From contig CM068839.1 in assembly GCA_028554795.2 (NCBI GenBank), positions 11,311,220 to 11,375,219 on the forward strand: 64,000 bases of DNA, in the 5' to 3' direction. Positions within the stretch are counted from its first letter, which is position 1. Every line of letters starts with the position of its first letter. The translations under genes and the position numbers were made by a program. This DNA is from Sinohyriopsis cumingii (taxonomy: Eukaryota; Mollusca; Bivalvia; Unionida; Unionidae). Positions 10,886-24,107 of the stretch are shown piece after piece. The notes under the pieces were generated by a model, which ran no database searches, was not told the DNA's origin, and saw only the letters and a list, made by a program, of their open reading frames with translations.

Positions 10886-11865
10886 CAGCAGCTTTATATA
10901 ATGTATATATACTGAGTGACTTTATACAATATATATATGCTGACTGACTTTATACAAGTATATATACTGACTGACTTTATACAATGTATATATGCTGACT
11001 GATTATATACAATGTATATATGCTAACTGATTTTATGCAGTGTATATATGCTGACTGACTTTATACAATGTATATATGCTGACTGACTTTATACAAGTAT
11101 ATATACTGACTGACTTTATACAATGTATATATGCTGACTGATTATATACAATGTATATATACTAACTGATTTTATGCAGTGTATATATGCTGACTGACTT
11201 TATACAATGTATATATGCTGACTGATTTTATACAATGCATATATGCTGACTGACTTTATACAATGTATATATGCTGACTGACTTTATACAATGTATGTAT
11301 GCTGACTGATTTTATATAATGTATATTCTGACTGACTTTATACAATGTATGTATACTGACTGACTTTATAGAATGTATACATGCTGACTGACTTTATGCA
11401 ATTTATATTCTGACTGACTATACAATGTATATATGCTGACTGACTTTATACAATGTATATATGCTGACTGACTTTATACAATGTATATATGCTGACTGAC
11501 TTTATACAATTTATATATGCTGACTGATTTTATTTATACAGTGTATATTCTGAATGACTTTATACAATGTATATATACTGACTGACTTTATACAATGTAT
11601 ATATGCTGACTGACTTTATACAATGTATATATGCTGACTGACTTTATACATGACTTTATATATTGTATATATGCTGACTGACTTTATACAATGTATATAT
11701 GCTGACTGACTTTATACATGACTTTATACAATGTGTATATGCTGACTGACTTTATACATGACTTTTGTAGATGCTGACTGACTTTATACACTGTATACAT
11801 GCTGACTTACTTTATACAATGTATACATGCTGACTGACTTTATACAATGCATATATGCTGACCAA
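10886..11865. repeat. 28 bp minisatellite, about 34 copies
   Basis: Core tgctgactgactttatacaa followed by tgtatata. Some units are shortened, and a few (near 11650, 11720 and 11755) carry an inserted partial copy with tacatgactt. Confidence 0.95.
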
Positions 11866-12059
11866 CTTTCATTGTGAGAACAGTAGAATGACTTTGAAAC
11901 ATAAAGGCAGTAATTATGGAAAAGTACTGCATGCTAACAGATTTAAGACTGAGAAAATAGTATTTGTTGACTAAGTGAATGAAAATGAAATTGTTTAATA
12001 TCAGCCTTTTGGAATAAGCAGTTGTGGTAATTTATTAACTGAAAGAGGATTTATGCAAC

Positions 12060-14545
12060 AAACTAAATGTTTCACAAAACATTGAGACTGTATTTTGCAG
12101 TAAATCTTGTACTTGAGACAGTATTTTGTAATAAACCTTGGACTTAAAACTCTACTTTGCAGTCAATCATGTACTTGAGAATGTATTTTGTAATGAACCT
12201 TGGACCTGAGACTGTATTTTGCAGTAAATCTTGTACTTGAGGCTGTATATTGTAGTAAACCTTGGACTTAAAACTGTATTTTGCAGTAAATCTTGGACTT
12301 GAGACTGTATATTGTAGTAAACCTTAGACTTAAAACTGTATTTTGCAGTAAATCTTGTACTTGAGGCTGTATATTGTAGTAAACCTTGGATTTAAAACTG
12401 TATTTTGCAGTAAATCTTGTACTTGAGACTTATTTTGTAGTAAACCTTAGACTTAAAACTGTACTTTGCAGTAAATCTTGTACTTAAGACTGTATTTTGT
12501 AGTAAACCTTGGACTTAAAACTGTTTTTTGTAGTAAATCTTGTACTTGAAACTTATTTTATAGTAAACCTTAGACTTAAAACTGTACTTTGCAGTAAATC
12601 TTGTACTTGAGACTGTATATAGTAGTAAACCTTGGACTTAAAACTGTACTTTGCAGTAAATCTTGTACTTGAGACTTATTTTGTAGTAAACCTTAGACTT
12701 AAAACTCTAATTTTTTCAGTAAATCTTGTACTTGAGGCTGTATATTGTGGTAGACCTTGGATTTAAAACTGTATTTTGCAGTAAATCTTGTTCTTGAGAC
12801 TTATTTTGTAGTAAATCTTAGACTTAAACTGTACTTTGTAGTAAAACTTGTATTTGAGACTGTATATTGTAATAAACATTGGACTTAAAGCTGTATTTTG
12901 CAGTAAATTATGTACTTGAGACTTATTTTGTAGTAAACCTTAGACTTGAGACAGCATTTTGTAATAAACCTTGGACTTAAAACTCTACTTTGCAGTCAGT
13001 CATGTACTTGAGACTGTATTTTGTAATGAACCTTGGACCTGAGACTGTATTTTGCAGTAAATCTTGTACTTGAGACTTTTTTTGTAGTAAACCTTGGACT
13101 TAAAATTGTATTTTGCAGTAAATCTTGTACTTGAGGCTGTATATTGTTGTAAACCTTGGATTTAAAACTGTATTTTGCAGTAAATCTTGTACTTGAGACT
13201 TATTTTGTAGTAAACCTTAGACTTAAAACTGTACTTTGCAGTAAATCTTGTACTTGAAACTTATTTTATAGTAAACCTTAGACTTAAAACTGTACTTTGC
13301 AGTAAATCTTGTACTTGAGACTGTATTTTGTAGTAAACCTTGGACTTAAAACTGTATTTTGTAGTAAATCTTGTACTTGAAACTTATTTTATAGTAAACA
13401 TCAGACTTAAAACTGTACTTTGCAGTAAATCTTGTACTTGAGACTGTATTTTCTAGTAAACCTTGGACTTAAAACAGTATTTTGCAGTAAATCTTGTACT
13501 TGAGGCTGTATATTATAGTAAACCTTGGATTTAAAACTGTATTTTGCAGTAAATCTTGTTCTTGAGACTTATTTTGTAGTAAATCTTAGACTTAAAACTG
13601 TACTTTGCAGTAAGGCTTGTATTTGAGACTGTATATTGTAATAAACATTGGACTTAAAACTGTACTTTGCAGTAAATCTTGTACTTGAGACTGTATTTTC
13701 TAGTAAACCTTGGACTTAAAACAGTATTTTGCAGTAAATCTTGTACTTGAGGCTGTATATTGTAGTAAACCTTGGATTTAAAACTGTATTTTGCAGTAAA
13801 TCTTGTTCTTGAGACTTATTTTGTAGTAAATCTTAGACTTAAAACTGTACTTTGCAGTAAGGCTTGTATTTGAGACTGTATATTGTAATAAACATTAGAC
13901 TTAAAACTGTATTTTGCAGTAAATTATGTACTTGATACTTATTTTGTAGTAAACCTTAGACTTGAGACTGTATTTTGTAATAAACCTAGGACTTAAAACT
14001 GTATTTTGCATTAAATCTTGTGCTTGAGACTATATTTTGTAGTAAACCTTGGACTTAAAACTGTACTTTGCAGTAAATCTTGTACTTGAGACTGTATTTT
14101 GTAGTAAACCTTGGACTTAAAACTGTACTTTGCAGTAAATCTTGTACTTGAGACTGTATTTTGTAGTAAACCTTGGACTTAAAACTATATTTTGCAGTAA
14201 ATCTTGTACTTGAGGCTTTATATTGTAGTAAACCTTGGACTTAAAATTGTATTTTGCAGCAAATCTTGTATTTAAGACTGTATTTTGTAGTAAACTTTGG
14301 ACTTAAAACTGTATTTTGCAGTAAATCTTGTACTTGAGACTGTATTTTATAGAAAACCTATGACTTGAGACTGTATTTTGTAGCAAACCTTGGACTTAAA
14401 ACTGTTTTTTGCAGTAAATCTTGTACTTGAGGCTTTATATTGTAGTAAACCTTGGACTTAAAACTGTATTTTGTAGTAAACCTTGGACTTGAGACTGTAT
14501 TTTGCAGTAAATCTTGGACTTGAGACTGTATTTTGCAGTAACCTT
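12060..14545. repeat. 31 bp minisatellite (family S31), about 80 copies
   Basis: Core gcagtaaaccttggacttga followed by gactgtatttt. Two monomer flavours, (gcagtaaatcttgtacttga) and (gtagtaaaccttggacttaa), tend to alternate, giving a 62 bp higher-order unit. The same family, in the same orientation, forms the array at 55230-56270. Confidence 0.95.
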
Positions 14546-15384
14546 TAAGCAGAAAATAACAGTGTTAATGAACTTTTAATTTACTCACTTATACTCCGCT
14601 GATAAAGGCTTGTACTGTGCAATTTCTTAATAACTTGTATGTTACATATAAGCAGATTTTAGCATGGATTAATATTTCTCTCACATAATACTTGTACTTC
14701 TGCTTACATGGACTGTTGTTTCACTTAACTTCACTACATATGTAGATTATGTTAATTTATAGGTGACCTATTAGTCAAGGTTATATGACTTATAAGTCAA
14801 AAGAAGTTATTTTCATAAAGGTGGCCATCTTATAATTGTGATAAATCTTCAAAAACAATTGGTCACTCCAGAACACTATTTGAAATCCATATATTTCAAT
14901 TATGGATATTGGAAGATGCTCTCCCTGCTGCAGAATTGTCTGGTGAATTTGTGAATAATTATTTTATCTATTGACTCAGCTTATGATAATCTGATTCTTG
15001 CTGAGAATGTTAAATATCCTTTTTTCAAGTTCTTTGTATTTGTGTGACTTGTACATTTCACCAGTTTGCCTTGCAACATTTCTTTTGTTTAATGAATGTT
15101 GAATGGAATCGACCTCCTGAATGTTTGGACCCTTCTATTTGTTTGAAGTCTGTTTGGATATAACACATTCTTCATTCCAGTCTTATTGCAGATAGCACAT
15201 ACATTTTTATTTTCGTGGCCAAAATGCAAGTTATCACTAAACATATAGTTGGTCACCTTTTTTGTTTGATGGATGGCAAATACATTTGAACTTTCCTGTC
15301 ATCACCACCCAGAAATTATTGAGGCATCAATGATCTTCTTAGCTTTGCAGTTTTGTGTCTTATTTTTCTTTCTGACAATTGAAT
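14546..15384. other. Intronic sequence, nothing recognised
   Basis: Single-copy-looking AT-rich DNA with no recognised element. Confidence 0.4.
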
Positions 15385-15385
15385 T

Positions 15386-15745
15386 ATCATGCCTTTAACC
15401 AAATGGATTGTGTGAGGAGTTTCTTTCATTTCAGTTACAGATATCATGCCTTTAACCAAATGGATTGTGTGAGAGTCTGTCTCATTTCAGTTTACAGGTA
15501 TCATGCCTTTAACCAAATGGATTGTGTGAGAGTCTCTCTCATTTCAATATACAGGTATCATGCCTTTAACCAAATGGATTGTTTAAGAGTCTCTCTCATT
15601 TCAATTTCCAGGTATCATGCCTTTAACCAAATGGATTGTGTGAGAGTCTGTCTCATTTCAATTTACAGGTATCTTGCCTTTAACCAAATGGATTGTGTGA
15701 TAGTCTCTCTCATTTCAATTTACATGTATCATGCCTTTAACTAAT
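15386..15745. repeat. 57 bp minisatellite, 7 copies
   Basis: atcatgcctttaaccaaatg recurs at exactly 57 bp steps (15386, 15443, 15500, 15557, 15614, 15671, 15728). Because 57 is a multiple of three and one frame lacks stops, a 121-codon frame with a 19-residue repeat appears. Nothing else supports coding. Each unit contains a pyrimidine-rich ctctctcatttcaatttaca stretch followed in several units by g, an acceptor-like block. Confidence 0.93.
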
Positions 15746-16073
15746 AGCCCCATTATTTTCAGAATTGCCCCAGAATGACTTTTTGTGTCATTAGGCATTT
15801 ACATGACATGGCTTGTAGTATTGATCCTTAGTTGCTTTAAAGGTACTCTCTGCATTCACTGCATTTAGAGATGAATTCAGTTGGCAGATTGTTTAGAAAA
15901 TACGAGGACCTGTTCTCTCATCATTATCTTGGTCATTGCCTCCAAAAAGAAAAGTAACATCGTGTATCATTGTTTAATAAAATATAAGATGCAGAATTTA
16001 TATTTTCAAGTAAAGCAGAGAAATGTCCAGTATTTTCATTTTATTATACACTCTATGTAGGAAGAACTCTAGG

Positions 16074-17130
16074 GTCTAAAGATCAATGGTCAAGGTCACT
16101 GTGACTGACAATAACATTATATCAACACGACTGATATAGACCAAACTTTGTGAATGGATTGAACTTGAGGGTATGGAATAAGCCAGTTAATTTGGGAGTT
16201 ATAATTCAGGGTCACTATAATTAAAAATAAAAATTGGCTTTTGCAGAAATATTTCAGTTATCAGTGATGTACATTAATCAGAGTTTGCTGATAACATTGT
16301 GCAAGAAGAGGTCTATTGATTTTGTTATGCCTTTTAACAGTCTGAGTCACTGTATAACAACTTTAAGTTCTAGGCCATGTGCCTTGACCAAAGTTTGCAT
16401 AGGGCCTGCATTTAAGGTATGGAAGAGGTCTGTTGATTTTATTATGCAACGGTTAACAGTCTGACTCACTGTATAACAACTTTAAGTTCTAGACCATGTG
16501 CCTTGATCAAAGTTTGCATAGGGCCCGCATTTAAGGTATGGAAGAGGTCTGTTGATTTTGTTATGCGATGGTTAACAGTGTGAGTCACTGTATAACAACT
16601 TTAGTTCTAGACAATGTGCCTTGATCAAAGTTTGCATAGGGCCTGTATTTAAGGTATGGAAGAGGTTTGTTGATTTTATTATGCAACGGTTAACAGTCTG
16701 AGTCACTGTATAACAACTTTAGTTCTAGACAATGTGCCTTGACCAAAGTTTGCATAGGGCCTGTATTTAAGGTATGGAAGAGGTCTGTTGATTTGGAGGT
16801 CTAAATATAAAGGTTATTGCTTCTCGAAGAAAATTGGTTTTGCAGAACAACTCTATGTTCTAGAAAAATTTTTGACCAAACTTTGTGGCTGGCTTATGCT
16901 TTGGGTAATAAGAAAACCTTTAGATTCTGGGGTCTGGAAGCCAGAGGTTATATGTGTGGTATAGGAAAATAATGGTTTCTGTACAGATTAGTTCAGTACT
17001 ATATACCTTGACCAATGGTCCAAGTCATTGAGACCTGTTGGTCACTGATCTCCAGATTTAACCATACCCTTCTATTGTGTGCATAGAGTACTGTTAATCA
17101 TGGGGTGGATACATAATGTGCCAGTCATGG
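16074..17130. repeat. Dispersed repeat R1 with an internal 119 bp tandem expansion
   Basis: Contains aatggtcaaggtcactgtga, accaaactttgtgaatgg and a terminal gagacctgttggtcactgat, as in other R1 copies. Between about 16290 and 16795 the block beginning cactgtataacaactttaag recurs at 16348, 16467, 16586 and 16704, a period of 118-119 bp. Confidence 0.7.
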
Positions 17131-17404
17131 TACTCCTGTTTTATGCTGTATATTTAAAAGAATATGTGTTGTACATAATGATATATAATTAGAATGTGCT
17201 CAGGTTTCATTCTTAAAAATAAGAATGAAAAATGTTTGTAAAAAAAAATTGAATAAGTGTTTTTCACAAGTTTCATTATAATAGGTTCTTGGTACAGCAG
17301 TAGTATGTCTGCTGTTTATGCATGTAGTGAAAAGATTATTAAAGTTTGTTGTTCATCTATCCTTCGGATTTTAATAACAGATGTAAAAAAATAAACTGTT
17401 ACTT

Positions 17405-19705
17405 TAATAGGATGTCTAGGCATGGACTGGGCACAGTAAACTCTTAATAGGATGCCTAGACATGGAATGGGCACAGTAAACTCTTAATTTAACAGGATGT
17501 CTAGACATGGATTGGGCACAGTAAACTCTTAATAGGATGTCTAGACATGGATTGGGCACAGTAAACTCTTAATTTAATATGATGTCTAGACATGGACTGG
17601 GGACAGTAAACTCTTAATAGGATGTCTAGACATGGATTGGCACGTTCAGCTCTTAATTTAATAGGATCTCTAGACATGGACTGGGCACTGTGAGCTCTTT
17701 ATTTATTAGGATGGCTAGACATTGATTGGGCACATTAAACTCTTAATTTAATAAGATGTCTAGACATAAATTGTGTACAGTAAGCTCTTAATTTAATATG
17801 ATGTCTAGACATGGACTGGGCACAGAAAACTCTTAATTTAATAGGATGTCTAGACATGGACTGGGCACAGTAAACACTTAATTTAATAGGATGTCTAGAC
17901 ATGGACTGGGCACAGTAAACTCTTAATAGAATGTCTAGACATTGACTGGACACAGTCAACTCTTAGCAGGATATCTAGACATGGACTGCGCACAGTAAAC
18001 TCTTAACTTAAGAGGTTGTCTAGACATGTACTGGGCACAGTAAACTCTTAATAGGATGTCTAGACATGAACTGGGCACAGTAAACTTGTAATTTAATATG
18101 ATGTCTAGAAATGGACTGGGCACAGTAAACTATTGATAGGATGTCTAGACATGAACTGTGCACAGTAAACTCATAATTTAATAGGATGTCTAGAAATGGA
18201 CTGGGCACAGTAAAGTCTTAATTTAATGTTATGTCTAGACATAGACTGGGCACAGTAAACTCTTAATAGGATGTCTAGACATGGATTGGGCACAGTAAAC
18301 TCTTAATTTAATAGGATGTCTAGACTGGATACAGTAAACTCTTAATAGGATGTCTAGACATCGATTGGCACATTCAACTCTTAATTTAATAGGATGTCTA
18401 TTCATTAACTGGGCACAGTAAATTCTTAATTTAGTTGGATGTCTAGACATTGATTGGGCACATTAAATTCTTAATTTAATAGGATGTCTAGGCATGGACT
18501 GGGCACAGTAAACTCTTAATAGGATGCCTAGACATGGAATGGGCACAGTAAACTCTTAATTTAACAGGATGTCTAGACATGGATTGGGCACAGTAAACTC
18601 TTAATTTAATAGGATGTCTAGACATGGACTGGGCACAGTAAACTCTTAATAGGATGTCTAGGCATGGACTGGGCACAGTAAACTCTTAATTTAATAGGAT
18701 GTCTAGACATGGATTGGGCACAGTAAACTCTTAATTTAATAGGATGTCTAGACATAGACTGGGCACAGTAAACTCTTAATAGGATGTCTAGACATGTACT
18801 GGGCACAGTAAACTAGTAATATAATTGATGTCTAGACATGGACTGGGCACAGTAAACTCTTAATAGGATCTCTGGACATTGATTGGGCAGATTCAACTCT
18901 TAATTTAATAGGATATCTAGACATGGACTGGGCACAGTAAACTCTTAATAGGATTTCTAGACATCGATTTGGCACAGTAAACTCTTAATTTAATGGATGT
19001 CTAGACATGAACTGGGCACAGTAAACTCTTAATTTAATAGGATGTCTAGACATGAATTGGGCACAATAAACTCTTAATTTAATAGGATGTCTAGACATGG
19101 ACTGGGCACAGTAAACTCTCAACAGAACGTCTAGACATTGACTGGGCACAATAAACTCTTGATAGGATGTCTAGACATGGATTGGGCACAGTAAACTCTT
19201 AATTTAATAGGATGTCTAGACATGAATTGGGTACAGTAAACTCTTAATTTAATAGGATGTCTAGACATGGATTGGGCACAGTAAACTCTTAATTTAATAG
19301 GATGTCTAGACATGGACTGGGCACAGTAAACTCTTAACAGAATGTCTAGACATTGACTGGGCACAGTAAACTCTTAACAGAATGTCTAGACATGCACTGG
19401 GCACAGTAAACTCATAATTTAATATCATCTCTAGACATGGATTGGACACAGTAAACTCTTAATTTAATAGGATGTCTAGACATGGATTGGGCAGAGTAAA
19501 CTTAATTTAATAGGATGTCTAGACGTGGACTGGGCACAGTAAACTCTTAACAGAATGTCTAGACATGAACTGGGCACAGTAAACTCATAATTTAATAGGA
19601 TCTCTAGACATGGACTGGGCACAGTAAACTCTTAATTTAATAGGACATCTAGACAGGGACTTGGCACAGTAAACTCTTAATTTAATAGGATCTTTAGACT
19701 TGGAC
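17405..19705. repeat. 45/40 bp minisatellite, about 53 copies
   Basis: Core ggatgtctagacatggactg followed by ggcacagtaaactcttaat. Long units carry an extra ttaat before the next copy and short ones lack it, so 45 and 40 bp units are mixed. The minus-strand frames with SMSRHPIK repeats are by-products. Confidence 0.95.
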
Positions 19706-20295
19706 GGGATGCAGTAGTTATTATTTTTCATGCTGTGTATGTAAAGTCAGTTATTTGATTAGAATTCTACATTTGTACCATAACAAAGATTTAAATCTGA
19801 GACATGTTTTACAGTGGATACAAGAATTAGTCACTGACCGGTCTCACCAGATTCATTATTTTCTCTTCAATAACAACCTGAAATTGAAGAAAACTGCTAG
19901 AAACGCAAGAAGTTGATAAACTGATGTCTGATGGAAAATATGCAGAGACAGGGACATGATGCAAGTCTCACTAGATATGAGTTCCTGGCTTTCTGTGTAT
20001 CATTAGAGGATTGGTCTAGATGGAACATTTGTGAATCACTGATTTGAGCCCACATGGGGCTTATATGCTTTCTTCTCCCCATGCGTCATTATTATCTTGA
20101 GTTTGAAGATTAATGATCAATGGTTCTCAGAGACATACATGTAATAAAATGGGATTGAATCTATTTGCCTTGATAGTACAGCAACTCTTCTAGCCATTCA
20201 AAAACAGCTCCTGTATTTCCATCTATATAATTCCAAAGTGAACACTAAAATGATCAACATTTACTGTGGCTTAATATACTGGCAGATTAAACCAT
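19706..20295. other. Intronic sequence, nothing recognised
   Basis: No coding or element signal found. The minus-strand frame at 19897-20082 has no recognisable domain. Confidence 0.4.
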
Positions 20296-21325
20296 TCATT
20301 CATTCATTCATTCATTCTATTATTCATTCATTCATTAACTCACTCACTTATTCGTTCATTCATTCGTGCATTCATTCATTCATTCATTCACTCATTCATC
20401 CATTCTTTCATCCATCCATCCATTCATTCATTCATTCATCCATCCATCCATCCATCCATTCATTCATTCACTCATTCATTCATTCATTCACTCATTCATC
20501 CATTCATTCATTCATCCATCCAACCATTCACTCATTCATCCATTCATTCATCCATCCATTCATCCATTCATTCACTCATTCATTCATTCATTCACTCATT
20601 CATTCACTCATTCATCCATTCATTCATCCATCCATCCATTCACTCATCCATTCATTCATCCATCCATTCATTCATTCATTTATCCATCCATCCATTCACT
20701 CATCCATTCATTCATCCATCCATTCATTCATCCATTCATTCATCCATCCATCCATCCATTCATTCATTCATCCATCCATCCATTCACTCATTCATCCATT
20801 CATTCATCCATCCATTCATTCATTCATTCATTCATTCATCCATCCATTCATCCATTCATTCATCCATCCACTCACTCATCCATTCATCCATCCATTCATT
20901 CATCCATCCACTCACTCATCCATTCATCCATCCATTCATTCATTCATTCACTCACTCATTCATCCATTCATTCATCCATCCATCCATCCACCCATCCATT
21001 CATTCATTCATCCATCCATCCATCCATCCATCCATTCATTCATTCATTCACTCATTCATTCAATCATTCATTCATCCATTCATTCATTCATTCATCCATC
21101 CATCCATCCATTCATTCATTCATTCATTCATTCATTCATTCATTCATTCATTCATCCATCCATCCATCCATTTACTCATCCGTCCATCCATCCATTCACT
21201 CATTCAGCCATTCATTCATCCATCCATTCATCCATTCATTCATTCATCCATTCATTCACTTATTCATTCATTCACTCATTCATTCATTCATTCATTCATT
21301 CACTCATTCATCCATTCATTCAGTG
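20296..21325. repeat. 1 kb tetranucleotide array (TTCA/TCCA)n
   Basis: About 250 units of attc, with many attc-to-atcc and occasional act changes in runs. Two + frames stay open for 320 and 392 codons (His-Ser-Phe-Ile type repeats) because the tetramer lacks stops in every phase. This is not a gene. Confidence 0.97.
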
Positions 21326-21605
21326 TAGAACAAAAAATAACCATTTAAGATTTGATTATGAAGATGAAATTTTGTACACTTACTGGACTAGTAGTGTTGG
21401 TGTACCCCAGCCTTGAATTTAACTTTTTATACTACTTACAGTTTTGGGGTGTAACTGAGAAAACAACTTTCAAAATCCTATTTCTACTATAAATTTTGTT
21501 TCTAAAATGACTTTTATGAATAAATACTTTAAACATGAGTTTTGGAGTATGGAGCTGTTATGTTTTTCAGTTGTAATTTTTATAATCATTTACTACATGG
21601 ACAGC
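21326..21605. other. Intronic sequence, nothing recognised
   Basis: Short AT-rich spacer between the tetranucleotide array and a SINE. Confidence 0.4.
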
Positions 21606-21766
21606 TTGGCCAATGTCGGTACATGAGAAAGTTGCCATTAGCTTCCCAGTGGTCAGTGGTTCATACCTGGGTTTTCTTCTCTTCTTCCTCCACCAATTAT
21701 ACTGGTCAACATGTATAGCCAGCCTATCTTACACTGAGAAATGACATTAATCAAAACAACAACAAC
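21606..21766 (+). mobile_element. SINE-A fragment, 5'-truncated
   Basis: Follows the SINE-A order: ggccaatgtcggtacatgag, a gtggttcatacctgggtttt block, cttcctccaccaattatact, catgtatagcc and a tail of aacaacaacaac. The tRNA-like head is missing. Confidence 0.75.
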
Positions 21767-21774
21767 TTTTTTAA

Positions 21775-22245
21775 CAGTTCACAGAAGAGGAATTCTTATC
21801 AAATGTTCAGTCATCTGTCCATCCATTAGCACAAGTTTGTTATCATTGCTCCTCTTAAATTACTTGGAGGGTTGCCTTGAAATTTTACAAATACATTCAT
21901 CCTAAGGTCTAGTTGATCCTGAATGAAGTGTTGCTGCTCAGACAGCCAACATAGCCACCAAAGCAGCTATCTTGAAAATCCTGTAATTGCTGATCCTTGA
22001 ATGGATGGCCATATCAATATGGGATTTCGAATAAAAGACTTAAAATATCTAATTTGTCGTAAATGGAAATCATGCCTATCTAACATCGAGTGTGGCCACT
22101 ACAGCAGCCAGCTTGAAAATCATGTTATTGTTTCTCCTCCTGAATACAATATCATGTTGAAAATCATGTCATTGTTTCTCCTCCTGAATACAACATCATC
22201 TTGCGGTTTTGGAGCAGATGACTTTTGTTGGTGTCTGGCTGGTCT
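21775..22245. repeat. Dispersed repeat R4 (gccaccaaagcagccatcttga family)
   Basis: Shows the sequence ccaaagcagctatcttgaaa, tggatggccatatcaatatg and similar text that recurs at 22851-23340, 26040-26300 and 26881-27080. It opens with a ccatccattagcacaagttt block, also seen near 26110. Confidence 0.5.
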
Positions 22246-22506
22246 TGAATGATAATTTTGCTGGTCAGATAGCCATTATGGTCACCATAGGCCATCCTGA
22301 AAATCTTACTGAATAATAATTTTGCTGGTCAGATAGTCATTATGGTCACCAAAGGGCCATCCTGAAAATCTTATTGGATAATAATTTTGCTGGTCAGATA
22401 GCCATTATGGTCACCAAAGGGCCATCCTGAAAATCTTATTGAATAATAATTTGCTGGTCAGATAGCCATTATGGTCACCAAAGGGCCATCCTGAAAATCT
22501 TATTGC
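22246..22506. repeat. 64-65 bp tandem repeat, 4 copies
   Basis: ctggtcagatagccattatg recurs at 22261, 22325, 22390 and 22454. The array is an expansion of a segment of R4. Confidence 0.9.
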
Positions 22507-22544
22507 TACTCCATCAAGATAGAAAGTCATATCAACATTGGGTT

Positions 22545-22850
22545 TTCACCAGAATGCTTCTTATGACATGTAGATGACACTAGATACAAATGGTTCCACC
22601 AGAATACTTCTTATGACATGTAGTTGACACTAGATGCAAATGGTGCCACCAGAATACTTCTTATGACATGTAGTTGACACTAGATACAAATGATGCCACC
22701 AGAATACTTCTTATGACATGTAGTTGACACTAGATGCAAATGATGCCACCAGAATACTTCTTATGACATGTAGTTGACACTAGATACAAATGATGCCACC
22801 AGAATACTTCTTATGACATGTAGTTGACACTAGATACAAATGGTGCCAGT
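22545..22850. repeat. 50 bp tandem repeat, 6 copies
   Basis: ttatgacatgtagttgacac recurs every 50 bp from 22561 to 22811. This is a second local expansion inside the same R4 copy. Confidence 0.93.
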
Positions 22851-23340
22851 CTGATATCCAGTATCACCAGCATGGCAGCAATCTTAAAAGCCATGTTTAT
22901 TGCTGCTCCTCCTACATGGAAGGTCATATCATCATGGGGTTTTCTCACCAAGACTAATTATGGTGTCTAGTTAGTCCTGAAATGAAAATTATGCTGATCT
23001 GAAATCCACTATGGTCACTTTGGTGACCGTCTTGAAAAGCTTCCTGTAGCTACACCTTTAGAATTCATGGTTATAACTACATAGTGTTTTCACCAAAAGA
23101 CTTTTTGTGATATCAATTAGGTCCTAAATGAAAATGGTGCTCCACAGACATCCAATGTAGGCTCCTTGATGGACATACTGAAAATCTTGTCACCAATGCT
23201 TCTGAATGGATGCTTCTATTGGCATGGGGTTTTCATTAAAAGTTATGTAAAATGTTCTGGTTTGTCTGAAATGAAAATGGTGCTGATCTTTCATTCAGCA
23301 TGGCTGCCATGGCGATTGAATTTTTTTTAAATCTTATTGC
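22851..23340. repeat. Dispersed repeat R4, continuation
   Basis: Several degenerate rounds of catggggttttcaccaaaa, followed by a cctgaaatgaaaatggtgct block and a statement like gccatggcgattgaa. It reads as an old tandemly duplicated repeat. Confidence 0.45.
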
Positions 23341-24007
23341 TCACAAATATAAGAGATGGTATCAACACTAAGCAGTTATAAGGATGAAAATGATCTTTCC
23401 TTGAATCTTTTGGAAAGATTTTTTTGGGCAATTCCAACCCCAAAAATGCAAAAATAACGCAAATGACAAGAAGAAGGAAAAAAATCACAAAAATAAGTCA
23501 TGTAAAATTAATACATGTATTTTATATTCCTTGGAAGGAACTTTTTTTAAATAAAAGCCCTCTCAACCAAATAAAATATTTTGACATCGCAAACATTAGT
23601 GGTCTTCAAGAAATATACACCAAGGCAAATCATAGTTTAGGCTATTTACGACCTAGCTGGTTATAAAAAAATGTAACAGAATTAGCTTTCAGAGGTTTTG
23701 TTCAACTTATTTGAAAATATGCTTGTAAAGTTTGGGACTTGCCTAATGGTGTTATATAATGAACTTTAAAAAATTAAAAAGAGTGTAGCCATATCTGTCA
23801 AATCCATTAGGACTACAAACATGATATATCTTAATTGCCAGTGCATTCTCATGTAACTGAGATAGATGGTCTTAAGCACCTTTTTAAGTTCCACTATGCT
23901 AACTATGCTATTTTCTAACTTATTATTTAAAATAGTTTTAAAATAGAAATTTAATTGTGATCAGCCACAGTTCAAATGTGTTTAAATTGCCTGATGATCA
24001 TTTTCAG
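23341..24007. other. Intron 2 end, nothing else recognised
   Basis: AT-rich. The + frame at 23424-23666 is lysine-rich, has no recognisable domain and lacks splice-site support. The 3' end has the acceptor tgatcattttcag for the next exon. Confidence 0.4.
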
Positions 24008-24107
24008 GAGAATTCCAAACTGGGTGCAGAAGTTCAGGCCCAGGAGTCGGTGATAGCAGGGCTGAGGGCTGAGAGAAAACTCTGGGGACAAGAACTGGCT
24101 AAGCAAG
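24008..24107 (+). CDS. LRRCC1: Coiled-coil exon 3 of LRRCC1-like gene (internal exon)
   Basis: Internal exon of 100 nt, phase 0 at the start and phase 1 at the end. Seen: acceptor ttttcag ending at 24007, frame ENSKLGAEVQAQESVIAGLR followed by AERKLWGQELAKQ and a leftover G, donor gtattg from 24108. Known from memory of the family: human LRRCC1 (CLERC), a coiled-coil protein of the centriole/centrosome, has a very similar GLRAERK.WG.ELA.QG stretch in its C-terminal coiled coil. The leftover G plus the first two bases of the exon at 51304 make Gly, as that alignment requires. Inference: the orthologue of LRRCC1. Another centrosomal coiled-coil protein is the main alternative. Confidence 0.8.

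Noticed and set aside
15379-15744. 19-residue repeat protein (HAFNQMDCVR)
   Set aside because: A 57 bp intronic minisatellite with a stop-free frame. No support beyond openness.
20238-21416. 392-codon and 320-codon His/Ser/Phe/Ile-rich open frames
   Set aside because: They are translations of the (TTCA/TCCA)n array. Every phase of the unit is stop-free and no domain or splice signal is present.
23424-23666. 80-codon lysine-rich open frame upstream of exon 3
   Set aside because: No recognisable domain, no splice borders, AT-rich composition. Probably chance.
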